DNA of 64,000 nucleotides from a virus, in IMG/VR virus record IMGVR_UViG_3300036790_000419, positions 62,001 through 126,000 of that record, one strand, 5' to 3'. Position 1 is the first letter of the stretch. Every line of letters starts with the position of its first letter. Shown one piece after another: positions 31,189-38,261 of this stretch. The position numbers were made by a program, and so were the translations under genes. The notes under the pieces were generated by a model. It did not search any database. It was not told the DNA's origin and saw only the letters and a list, made by a program, of their open reading frames with translations.

Positions 31189-31261
31189 GACCCTGTAGCT
31201 CAGCGGACAGAGCTGCTTCCCCCTAAGGAGCGAGTCGCTGGTTCGAGTCCAGCCAGGGCCG
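31189..31261 (+). tRNA. tRNA-Arg(CCT), C33
   Basis: Stem GCTTC/GGAGC, loop CCCCTAA (canonical CTCCTAA); one acceptor mismatch. Confidence 0.8.
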
Positions 31262-31291
31262 CCTTCGGTGCTCACGCTGTGGCAGCCTGGA

Positions 31292-31351
31292 GACGGGAGA
31301 CCGGGTACGGGCTCGGCTTCGCGGGTCTGAGATCGTTTCCGGTCTCCCGTC
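31292..31351 (+). terminator. long hairpin after the last tRNA
   Basis: Perfect 13-bp stem GACGGGAGACCGG/CCGGTCTCCCGTC around a 34-nt loop; may stop transcription or mark the 3' processing end. Confidence 0.6.
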
Positions 31352-31397
31352 ACACCAGGGTACATGCACATCACTGCGTTACGCTGGCCCTATTACT

Positions 31398-31431
31398 CCC
31401 TGTTGTCCTCTTGAGGCTGACAGGGGTTTTT
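31398..31431 (+). terminator. intrinsic terminator of the tRNA operon
   Basis: CCCTGT/ACAGGG with inner CCTC/GAGG and a TTTTT tail. Confidence 0.8.
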
Positions 31432-31451
31432 GCGTTCCGGTCACGTTTTGA

Positions 31452-31501
31452 GGGAAACAGTTCCGCCGGCCGGCGGGGTGCGACATAGTGGACTGTTTCC
31501 C
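31452..31501 (+). repeat. nested palindromes upstream of the secreted protein
   Basis: GGGAAACAGT (31452-31461) and ACTGTTTCCC (31492-31501), a perfect 10-bp inverted repeat enclosing the palindrome CCGCCGGCCGGCGG (31463-31476). Likely regulatory. Confidence 0.6.
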
Positions 31502-31542
31502 CGTGACAAGCACAGGGGGCCTATGAGTGAGGGGTTTTACCT

Positions 31543-32478
31543 ATGAAGCTCAGCAGGCGGCTTGCTGCCGTCATTGCGGTACCTGCCCTGGCGCTGGGGA
31601 CCGGGCTGGCCGCGGCCGGCACCGCGCACGCCGCGCCAGGTGTCACCCAGCCCGCTGTGACCGACACCTGGGGTTTCGCCGGCGACGAGGCCGCGGCTAA
31701 CTCCGGGACCAATTTCACCCACTTCTCCGCCCTGGTCGGCGCGGGCACGCAGTACAGCGCGGCCAACCCGGCGCTGCCGTCTGTCGGCAGCGTGCTGAAC
31801 GGCGCGGGCTCCGCCTGGCACCCGGTACCGCTGAGCGGCTCGCTGGGCAGGGCGCTGGCCTCGGTTGAGGCTGCGGGCCTGCAGTTCGGCGCGCACGGCA
31901 GCGAGACCGCCTCGCTGGGCGTGCTGCGGGCTGGCAGCCGCAATGACGTGGTGGCCGTCATCACCGGCCACGGCAGCCTTTCCTACGCGGTGCTGGCCTC
32001 CTACCCGGTGGCGGACACCGTCGGCCTGGACCTGCTGCACGACGGCAGATCGGCCTACACGTTCCGTGGCCGGCACATCCAGGCTGGCGCGGTGGCGTTC
32101 AGCACCGAGGACGTCCGCGCCGGCATCAGCTCGGTGAAGACGATCGACAGCTCGCACGTCAGCGGCGGCGTCATCAGCGGCGGCTTCCACACCGCCCTGG
32201 GCGGCATCCTGTCCGGTGCCCGCGCGGCGCAGGGCGGCGTCAGCGCGTTCGCCTCTGACCCGGTGCCCGACACCGCCGGCGGCATCGTGGTCCGGCTGGC
32301 GCACCTGCACCTGGACGCCAACGCCACCGCGGGCGAGACCTTCTCCGAGGGCTTCCAGTCCGGCGCGGCCTGGGCGGTCATCCCGTACGCGGCCTCGGTG
32401 AGCAACCGCACCGTCGCGGAGTCCACCGTCTTCGCCTCCGACCACATCTCGGTCGCGGAGCTGAGCACGCAGCACTAG
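31543..32478 (+). CDS. secreted protein with Sec signal peptide
   Basis: 311 residues from ATG 31543 with GAGGGG upstream. The N-terminus MKLSRRLAAVIAVPALALG...GTAHAAP is a textbook signal peptide with likely cleavage after AHA. The mature part is cysteine-free, rich in Ala, Gly, Ser and Val, and beta-like throughout. No known domain recognised. It is transcribed alone between the tRNA terminator and a 32-nt palindromic hairpin, behind a large inverted repeat. A phage protein exported by the infected cell could alter the surface or neighbours; this is inference. Confidence 0.7.
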   Translation: MKLSRRLAAVIAVPALALGTGLAAAGTAHAAPGVTQPAVTDTWGFAGDEAAANSGTNFTHFSALVGAGTQYSAANPALPSVGSVLNGAGSAWHPVPLSGSLGRALASVEAAGLQFGAHGSETASLGVLRAGSRNDVVAVITGHGSLSYAVLASYPVADTVGLDLLHDGRSAYTFRGRHIQAGAVAFSTEDVRAGISSVKTIDSSHVSGGVISGGFHTALGGILSGARAAQGGVSAFASDPVPDTAGGIVVRLAHLHLDANATAGETFSEGFQSGAAWAVIPYAASVSNRTVAESTVFASDHISVAELSTQH

Positions 32479-32496
32479 CCAGCCCTGTCTCACGCG

Positions 32497-32528
32497 GGCA
32501 GCCCCGGGCGACGTCGCCCGGGGCTGCC
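32497..32528 (+). terminator. terminator of the secreted-protein gene
   Basis: Perfect 32-nt palindrome, arms GGCAGCCCCGGGCGAC and its complement. Confidence 0.75.
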
Positions 32529-32535
32529 TGTGCTT

Positions 32536-32550
32536 CCCGATTAACCGGGC
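32536..32550 (+). promoter_or_regulatory. CCGATTA motif 7 nt before ATG 32551
   Basis: CCCGATTAACCGGGC then ATG; directly after a terminator, so a new transcript must begin here. Confidence 0.7.
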
Positions 32551-32850
32551 ATGCACCTCACGGGAATGTGGCACGAGTTCATGGCCGCCGCCGGCAATGC
32601 CCCGGGCGCGCAGAAGGGTGACGTCATCGTCACCCTGATGGACCCGGTCGGCGGGGTCGGCGAGGTCACGGTCCCCAGCAGTGACGTGACCATCGCGGCC
32701 GAGGCCGGCAACCTGATCGGCGTGCAGCTCAAGATGCCGGACGGGCGCCGCCTGTTCGTGTCCGCAGCCAACCTGGCCGGCATGATCGACGCGCCGCGCG
32801 AGGAGGCCCGGGAGGACAAGCCGGCCCGGGCGCGGCAGCCTGGCAGGTAG
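32551..32850 (+). CDS. hypothetical protein at the start of the head operon
   Basis: 99 residues from ATG 32551 at the predicted transcription start. Beta-rich centre (GEVTVPSSDVTIAAEAGNLIGVQLKMPDGRRLFVSAANLAGM) and a charged tail. It precedes the portal gene. Function unknown. Confidence 0.6.
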   Translation: MHLTGMWHEFMAAAGNAPGAQKGDVIVTLMDPVGGVGEVTVPSSDVTIAAEAGNLIGVQLKMPDGRRLFVSAANLAGMIDAPREEAREDKPARARQPGR

Positions 32851-32866
32851 CCCCGATTAAGGGGGC
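32851..32866 (+). promoter_or_regulatory. CCGATTA motif 7 nt before portal ATG
   Basis: CCCCGATTAAGGGGGC then ATG 32867. Confidence 0.65.
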
Positions 32867-34465
32867 ATGACTACACCGGGCGGCGGGCAGGGCTCCTACA
32901 GCTCCAGCGTGCAGCCGCCTGGTGGCCTCGGGGTTAGCAGTCAGGGCTACGGCCAGGAGGGCTACGTCCTGCAGGACGAGCAGACGCTTGTCCAGCCGCC
33001 CGACGAAGCTCTCAATTTTGCCACCGGCGTCCCGTACTTCCTCCCCTTCGCCACCCCGTACCGGGACTCGTGGGAGGTCTTCCGCGACGACCCGGTCAGC
33101 ATCCGCCAGCTGGTCACCATGCGCCGCCGCGACGGCCAGGCCAGGGCGCTGTACCGGCTGCTGACCAAGCCGCTGCTGAGCGCGATGAAGAACGCCGACG
33201 TGGTGCCCGCCGACGGGGTGACCGGCGGGGTGGAGGAGGCCCGGTTCTGCAAGGACCTGCTGTTCGCGCCGCGGGCGCAGGGCGGCATGTCTCAGTCGTT
33301 TGACAAATTCGTCAAGCAGATGCTGCTCGCGCTGTTCAACGGGTTCAGCGCCTGGGAGATGGTCTACTGGGTCCCCAAGACCGGGCCGAACAAGGGCAAG
33401 TGGACGCTGCGCAAGATGGACTGGCGCCCTTCGGAGACCCTCACCTTCCTGCTTGACGGCCAGGGCGAGTTCAACGGCTTCCGGCAGCGCACGTTCTTCC
33501 AGGGCCGGACGATCGACGTCAAGATCGCGAAAGAGACCGCGCTGTACTACGCGCACGAGGAAGCCGAGCGGCCGTTCTACGGCGTGTCCATGTTCGAGAG
33601 CGCCTTCTACCACTACGACAAGAAGGAGAAGCTCTACTACATCGCTCACCTGGCGGCGCAGCGGGCCGCGGTGGGCCTGCGGGTGGGCACGATGGTGCCG
33701 AATGCCCCGGCTGAGGACAAGAACAACTTCATCCGGGCGCTGGCCCAGCTCGGGCTCGCGCAGTACATCGCGCTGCCCACCGCCGACTGGACGGTGCAGA
33801 CCCTCAACGAGTCAGCCAGCCGGTTCGACTTCCTGGGGCTGATCAACCACCACAACAGCCAGATGTCCAAGAGCGTTCTCGCCCAGTGGTTCGACAACGA
33901 GCAGGGAGGCGGCCAGGGGGACAGCACGCTGGTCGACTTCGGCAAGCAGGACGACGTCACCTACTTCCTGATGCTGGAGGGCATCCTGGAGGAGATGGCC
34001 GGGATCATCACCGACCACATCTTCCCGCGCTTCGTCGACTGGAACTTCGGCTCCGGCAAGTACCCGCAGTTCAAGTGGGGCCCGCTGACCGAGGAGGCCA
34101 AGGCCGCCATCCAGGACACGTTCGACAAGCTGGCCACCGCCGGCCAGCAGGCCAACGTCACGCCGGAGTTCATGCTCGACCTGGAGCAGCGGATGGCCGT
34201 CGACTTCGGGTTCGACATCGACTACGACAAGATCAAGGCGGACCGCGAGAAGCAGCAGAAGCAGATGGCCGCCCAGCAGAAGCAGATGGCCGCCCAGGCC
34301 CAGCAGCAGGCGCAGAACCCGGTCCAGGCCGGGAAGGGCGGGTCCCCCCAGCAGCCGGTGGTGCACATCAAGGTCCCGGTCGGCTCCCAGACTTCCGCCA
34401 CCGGCACGTCGGCCTCCGGCGGCAGCGCGGTCGGCCAGCGCAGCGGGAACGGGCTAGACAGGTGA
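32867..34465 (+). CDS. portal protein, Mu gp29/DUF935-like
   Basis: 532 residues. YRDSWEVFRDDPVSIRQLVTMRRRDGQARALYRLLTKPLLSA is the standard opening of DUF935-type portals, followed by LALFNGFSAWEMVY, the stem region GKWTLRKMDWRPSETLTF, and a Gln-rich C-terminal helix with a QKQMAAQ repeat. It forms the dodecameric DNA gate that docks the terminase. Upstream of MuF as usual. Confidence 0.8.
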   Translation: MTTPGGGQGSYSSSVQPPGGLGVSSQGYGQEGYVLQDEQTLVQPPDEALNFATGVPYFLPFATPYRDSWEVFRDDPVSIRQLVTMRRRDGQARALYRLLTKPLLSAMKNADVVPADGVTGGVEEARFCKDLLFAPRAQGGMSQSFDKFVKQMLLALFNGFSAWEMVYWVPKTGPNKGKWTLRKMDWRPSETLTFLLDGQGEFNGFRQRTFFQGRTIDVKIAKETALYYAHEEAERPFYGVSMFESAFYHYDKKEKLYYIAHLAAQRAAVGLRVGTMVPNAPAEDKNNFIRALAQLGLAQYIALPTADWTVQTLNESASRFDFLGLINHHNSQMSKSVLAQWFDNEQGGGQGDSTLVDFGKQDDVTYFLMLEGILEEMAGIITDHIFPRFVDWNFGSGKYPQFKWGPLTEEAKAAIQDTFDKLATAGQQANVTPEFMLDLEQRMAVDFGFDIDYDKIKADREKQQKQMAAQQKQMAAQAQQQAQNPVQAGKGGSPQQPVVHIKVPVGSQTSATGTSASGGSAVGQRSGNGLDR

Positions 34466-34764
34466 GCGCGCACGAGGCCATGGCGGCGCTCGCCCGCGAC
34501 CTGGTCGAGGAGCTGGCGGCCGGGCGGGCACTGGAGCTGGCCGCTCAGGCCCAGGGGCCGGGGGCGCCCCCGGCCGCGCCCTTGCCCCCGGTACCGCCCG
34601 CGAAGACCGGGGCCGGGGCCGTGTACCCGCAGCTCGGCAGCGCGCTGCTGGTCCCGCCCGGCGATACCATCTCCGGCCTTGCCTACGCGCACCTGCAGCC
34701 GCCTCAGCCGCCTGGTGCCCCGGGCGGCCAGCCGGGCGCGCGGCCTCCGATTGCCGGTCAGTGA
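34462..34764 (+). CDS. proline-rich hypothetical protein
   Basis: 100 residues from GTG 34462, coupled to the portal stop. N-terminal helix (AMAALARDLVEELAAGRALELAAQA) and a disordered Pro/Gly/Gln-rich remainder. Possibly a portal or scaffold accessory. Confidence 0.55.
   Translation: MSAHEAMAALARDLVEELAAGRALELAAQAQGPGAPPAAPLPPVPPAKTGAGAVYPQLGSALLVPPGDTISGLAYAHLQPPQPPGAPGGQPGARPPIAGQ
34747..34760 (+). promoter_or_regulatory. CCGATTG motif 7 nt before GTG 34761
   Basis: CCGATTGCCGGTCA then GTG; lies inside the preceding coding frame. Confidence 0.5.
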
Positions 34765-35219
34765 CCGACGACCGTCTGATGCGCCAGCAGGCCCCGTATC
34801 CCGAAGCCCTCGCTTACCTGGTGGAGCGCCTTGAGTACCGGCCAGGCTGGGAGTTCCGCCTTGCGGACGCCGACCGGGGCCAGGGTAGCGCGGGCCTCAC
34901 CCTGACCATCACGACACGGGGGTACGACAGCAGGCACCCTGACCGGGGTGAGAACTACCGGGTGGACCACTACATGCTGGTGCCGCCGGCCGCCTACGAC
35001 CTCCGGTCGTGGCAGCACTGGCTATTTGAGCAGCTGCTCCTCGTTGAGCGGCACGAGGCCATGGAGTTCTTCGCCGTTCACGACTCGCCGGGCAGCGAGC
35101 ACCTGGTGCGCCCGCTGTCCCCGAGTCACGGGCCGGGTAACGATCCTTACCTTGTCCGTGAGGTCGGTACTGATGTTGACCAGCGCACCAGCTTTCGCGG
35201 CGTCCTGAACCCGGGGTAG
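34761..35219 (+). CDS. hypothetical protein
   Basis: 152 residues from GTG 34761 with the motif at the right distance. Aromatic and acidic; contains YMLVPPAAYDLRSWQHWLFEQLLLVERHEAMEFF. No family recognised. Its TAG overlaps the MuF start by 1 nt. Confidence 0.55.
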   Translation: MTDDRLMRQQAPYPEALAYLVERLEYRPGWEFRLADADRGQGSAGLTLTITTRGYDSRHPDRGENYRVDHYMLVPPAAYDLRSWQHWLFEQLLLVERHEAMEFFAVHDSPGSEHLVRPLSPSHGPGNDPYLVREVGTDVDQRTSFRGVLNPG

Positions 35220-36226
35220 TGGCGGACCCCGGGCAGCAGGCCGCGGCAGCCGTGCGCCAGTCGGCGGCGGGGGCGGCCGGGTACCTCGCGTTGGTCACCC
35301 GCAGCAACCCGCTCGGCTCGGCCGACGACCTGCTGCGCCGCCCCGACACTGACGCGGTCCTGCGGCAGGCACTGGACGAGGCGCGCTCGGCGGCGGGTGA
35401 ACTAGTCCGCCAGGCCTGGGACGACTCGGGCGCCGTGAGCGGCGACGACGAGACACTGAACGACCTGCTGGACGACATCGGCAAGATCTTCGGTGAACTA
35501 GCCCGCCTGCGCGGCCTTGTCCGGCACGCCCACGCCTCGGTCCCGCCGCGCGTCTTTATCCGCGGCGTGCACTCCCCGGGCGAGCACCCGTCCCAGAGAG
35601 CCGCCGAGGAGCGCGCGGACGCCGTGCGGGACGCTCTCCTCGGCTGGGGCCGCCAGGCTGCCCTGAGGGCCCGCATGGCCGCGCACGCAGCCGCTGGCGC
35701 CGGCGCGTCGGCTGCGGTTCTCGCCGGCGGCCTGGCCCGCGAGGCCGCCGGCGAGAAGCTGCGCAAGCGGTGGCGGGCGCACGCCGAGAGCCCGTCGTGC
35801 TGCTACTGGTGCCGGAAGCTGAACGGGGTGACGATTGGCCTGCGCGAGTCGTTCGCCCCGTACCTGGGAGGCCCGGTGGCGATGCCGCAGTCCCGCGAGC
35901 GGCGCGTGGCCACGCGAGCGGGGGCCGCGCGGTACGGCCTGCCGGCGGGCTCTAGGATCGTCTACACGCACCCGCCGCGCCCGTACCACGGTAAGCTTCA
36001 GGGACCGTTGCTCCACCCCTTCTGCAGGTGCTGGCTGGAAATCGTACGTACTGGCGATTCCGTCAGGGTGCCTGTGGACGGCGGCCCGGCACCGGAGAAG
36101 TTCATGTCCGCGGACGACATCCGGGACATGCCCGAAGACGGCTACCAGGCTGACCTCGCGTTCCTGCGGGCGGCCGTCCACGAGCTGGACCAGGTACTGA
36201 AGAGACTGGCTGAGGGTGGTGGCTGA
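35219..36226 (+). CDS. MuF-like minor head protein
   Basis: 335 residues from GTG 35219. The C-terminal half has CCYWCRKLNGV...PPRPYHGKLQGPLLHPFCRCWLEIV, the Cys/His pattern (CxxC ... HP.CRC) of the Mu gpF family that attaches inside the head near the portal. The N-terminal part is helical. Follows the portal as expected. Confidence 0.75.
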   Translation: MADPGQQAAAAVRQSAAGAAGYLALVTRSNPLGSADDLLRRPDTDAVLRQALDEARSAAGELVRQAWDDSGAVSGDDETLNDLLDDIGKIFGELARLRGLVRHAHASVPPRVFIRGVHSPGEHPSQRAAEERADAVRDALLGWGRQAALRARMAAHAAAGAGASAAVLAGGLAREAAGEKLRKRWRAHAESPSCCYWCRKLNGVTIGLRESFAPYLGGPVAMPQSRERRVATRAGAARYGLPAGSRIVYTHPPRPYHGKLQGPLLHPFCRCWLEIVRTGDSVRVPVDGGPAPEKFMSADDIRDMPEDGYQADLAFLRAAVHELDQVLKRLAEGGG

Positions 36227-36452
36227 CAAGACGCGCCAGTGGTTCGCGGACAGTACCGTTTCCTACGCGCTGGGCGTGCTCGCACTGTTCGAGTACGCGA
36301 GGGCACACGGGGTGAAGTACGTTTTCGGGCCGCTGGACACGCACTCGATGACCGACGGGGGACTCACCGTCTCCGGTGCCGAGCACGACCTGGACCAGGC
36401 CGCCGCCGTGCTCGCCGGGGTTCCCGGGCTGGTGGAGTACGAGCCCGATTAG
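36216..36452 (+). CDS. hypothetical protein
   Basis: 78 residues from GTG 36216 (GTG 36219 is equally possible). Contains YVFGPLDTHSMTDGGLTVSGAEHDLDQAAAVLAGVPGL, a small alpha/beta pattern. The C-terminal TAG lies inside the next CCCGATTAG motif. Unknown function. Confidence 0.55.
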   Translation: MVADKTRQWFADSTVSYALGVLALFEYARAHGVKYVFGPLDTHSMTDGGLTVSGAEHDLDQAAAVLAGVPGLVEYEPD

Positions 36453-36458
36453 CTGTCC
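36444..36458 (+). promoter_or_regulatory. CCGATTA motif 7 nt before GTG 36459
   Basis: CCCGATTAGCTGTCC then GTG. Confidence 0.55.
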
Positions 36459-36863
36459 GTGGACAGCGAGTGGGCGATCCGGGACGACGGGGAGTGGGCG
36501 GTCAGGGAAGAGCCGCCGCCGGAAGACGAAAGCAGCTCCCGGGCCGGCGATGACCCGGGAGCTGCTAGCGCTGACGGTACTGCGGCCCCTGACGCTGGCG
36601 AGTTACGAGCCGAGCTTGTCGAACTCACCCTTGTTCACGCCACCGAGGAAGGCGTGCCACTCATCCGGAGTGAAGCGGAGCACCGCCCCGTCCCGGTCAC
36701 GGCTGTTGCGGACGCCCACTACCCCGTTGCCGAGGTCCGCCGCTTCCACGCAGTTGCCGTTCGCGAAGCTCAGGGAACTCTTGACCCATTCAGGATCGGG
36801 TGCCATACACATTCTCCTGCCGTAGCTACCGAAAGTTGCAGCAGAGCCCATCTTGCCTGCTAA
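36459..36863 (+). CDS. doubtful gene, partly antisense to DUF397
   Basis: Open frame of 134 residues starting at a motif-placed GTG. The first 50 residues are acidic and plausible (MDSEWAIRDDGEWAVREEPP), but a 13-bp terminator hairpin lies inside the frame at 36531 and the second half is antisense to the DUF397 gene. Either only the start is meaningful or the short transcript ends at the hairpin. Confidence 0.3.
   Translation: MDSEWAIRDDGEWAVREEPPPEDESSSRAGDDPGAASADGTAAPDAGELRAELVELTLVHATEEGVPLIRSEAEHRPVPVTAVADAHYPVAEVRRFHAVAVREAQGTLDPFRIGCHTHSPAVATESCSRAHLAC
36531..36566. terminator. bidirectional hairpin between 36459 frame and DUF397
   Basis: Perfect 13-bp stem AGCAGCTCCCGGG/CCCGGGAGCTGCT; lies 37 nt beyond the end of the minus-strand DUF397 gene. 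Confidence 0.7.
36603..36806 (-). CDS. DUF397-domain protein
   Basis: 67 residues on the minus strand from ATG 36806 with AGGAGA upstream. PEWVKSSLSFANGNCVEAADLGNGVVGVRNSRDRDGAVLRFTPDEWHAFLGGVNKGEFD is the complete DUF397 signature (WxKSSxS..NGNCVEVA ... VRDSKDP.G..L.FTP.EW..F). In Streptomyces these small proteins pair with HTH regulators that control development, and BldB is related. It has its own promoter (site C) and terminator, so it is an independent, regulated unit inside the head operon. Confidence 0.85.
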   Translation of the reverse strand: MAPDPEWVKSSLSFANGNCVEAADLGNGVVGVRNSRDRDGAVLRFTPDEWHAFLGGVNKGEFDKLGS

Positions 36864-36878
36864 CTAGACTCAAGTCAA
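36850..36878 (-). promoter_or_regulatory. minus-strand promoter with inverted repeat (site C)
   Basis: On the minus strand TTGACT, 17-nt spacer, CAAGAT, then about 44 nt to the DUF397 ATG. The -35 lies in TTGACTTGAGTCTA, the repeat shared with sites A and B. GTAGCTAC (36822-36829) lies in the leader, as near site B. Confidence 0.65.
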
Positions 36879-36886
36879 GAGGAAGC

Positions 36887-37102
36887 ATGATCGCCAAGTC
36901 CCGCGAGGGCATACCGGCCGAAGCAGCCGAGATCGCTGACCGCCTGGAAGCGGCCGGGCTGGACGACGCGGCGGCCAGCGTGCGCCGGGCCGCGCGGGTG
37001 GCGAGGACCGATCCCGCGCTGGCGGAGTCCATCCTGCGCGAGGCGGCCGATGACCTCATGGCCCGCAGTCCCGCCTACAGCCACCGGCGCAAAACCCCGT
37101 AG
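36887..37102 (+). CDS. small helical protein
   Basis: 71 residues from ATG 36887 with AGAGGA upstream. Ala/Glu/Arg-rich helices (EAAEIADRLEAAGLDDAAASVRRAARVA). It is divergent from DUF397 across the site C repeat and may be co-regulated with it. Function unknown. Confidence 0.55.
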   Translation: MIAKSREGIPAEAAEIADRLEAAGLDDAAASVRRAARVARTDPALAESILREAADDLMARSPAYSHRRKTP

Positions 37103-37103
37103 T

Positions 37104-37117
37104 CCGATAACAGGGGC
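37104..37117 (+). promoter_or_regulatory. CCGATAA motif before ATG 37118
   Basis: CCGATAACAGGGGC then ATG. Confidence 0.6.
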
Positions 37118-38233
37118 ATGCTCGATGACCTGCGCTGCATCATCCCGTCGCCTTCGGAGCAGACGTTTTCTCCTGTCGATGACGTGCCTGTAGCGCTGGC
37201 ACGCACCAGGCGGGTGACCGGCAGGCTCTTTGAGAAGCACATCCTCAACATGGGCGACCTGATCCACCCCAAGACCGGGGAGAAGATCCGGGTCGACGAC
37301 GCCTTCGTGGCGTCGCTGCAGGACAACTTCACCCGGGGCGTGTGCGACATCGTGCAGGTCCCGCTGGCCAACGACCAGAACCAGCACGTGGAGAACCCGG
37401 GCGCCAACCTGGGCGAGGTCGTCGGCATCAGCGCGCGCGGCAAGAAGGTGTACGCGCTGCTCGACGCGCGCCAGGACGCGGAGAAGTTCGGCAAGACCTA
37501 CCTGGGCGCCTCAGCGTTCCTGAGCACGAACTACACCGACAGCGCGACCGGCAAGAAGGCAGGCCCCACCCTGCTGCACGTGGCGGTCACCAACCGGCCC
37601 TACGTGACCGGCCTGGACGACTACAAGGAAGTCCTGGCCGCGTCGGCCGATAGCACAGGCGAAGTTGTCGTCCTGACTCCCGCGCCGCCGGAGGAAACCG
37701 TGCCGCTTACCAGGGAAGAGCTGCTCGCCGCTCTGAAGAACGAGCACGGCATCGACGTGGCCGCGCTGCAGGCCGCTGCCCCGCCCGCGCCGGACACCGC
37801 CGCGCTGACCGCCTCCGTCGTGCAGGCGCTCAAGGACGCCGGCATGGTGGGCCTGAGCGCTGATCCCGGCCAGGTGAGCCTGTCCGACGTCACCGCCGCG
37901 GTGGTCGAGCTGGCCGGCAGCAACAAGGGCCTGCGCAGCGAGGTGGACGGGCTGAAGCTGGCCGCCGCCGCGACCGAGGTGGACGGCTACATCGGCGCCG
38001 GCCGGCTGCTGCCGAAGACGCGCGAGACCGCCATCGAGATGGCACTGTCCAACCGTGCCGGGCTGGACTCGATCCTCGCTCCCGAGGACAAGCCCTACGT
38101 CGCCCTCGGCGTGCAGAAGGGCGTCTCCGGCCCGGACGGCGAGCAGCGCCAGGAGCAGGACGTCGATGCTGAGCTGGCGCGGCTGGCCGCGGAGCACAAG
38201 GAGTTCTTCACTCCGGACGGCACCCGGAACTGA
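37118..38233 (+). CDS. head maturation protease/scaffold, Mu gpI-like
   Basis: 371 residues. Residues about 70-165 (VQVPLANDQNQHVENPGANLGEVVGISARGKKVYALLDA...FGKTYLGASAFLSTNYTDSATGKKAGPTLLHVAVTNRPYVTG) match Mu I-like phage proteases. The C-terminal half is a helical Ala-rich region typical of a fused scaffold, ending KEFFTPDGTRN. It precedes decoration and capsid genes, the usual order. Confidence 0.7.
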   Translation: MLDDLRCIIPSPSEQTFSPVDDVPVALARTRRVTGRLFEKHILNMGDLIHPKTGEKIRVDDAFVASLQDNFTRGVCDIVQVPLANDQNQHVENPGANLGEVVGISARGKKVYALLDARQDAEKFGKTYLGASAFLSTNYTDSATGKKAGPTLLHVAVTNRPYVTGLDDYKEVLAASADSTGEVVVLTPAPPEETVPLTREELLAALKNEHGIDVAALQAAAPPAPDTAALTASVVQALKDAGMVGLSADPGQVSLSDVTAAVVELAGSNKGLRSEVDGLKLAAAATEVDGYIGAGRLLPKTRETAIEMALSNRAGLDSILAPEDKPYVALGVQKGVSGPDGEQRQEQDVDAELARLAAEHKEFFTPDGTRN

Positions 38234-38261
38234 CCGGGTTTAGCGACGAGGAGCGCGGCAG

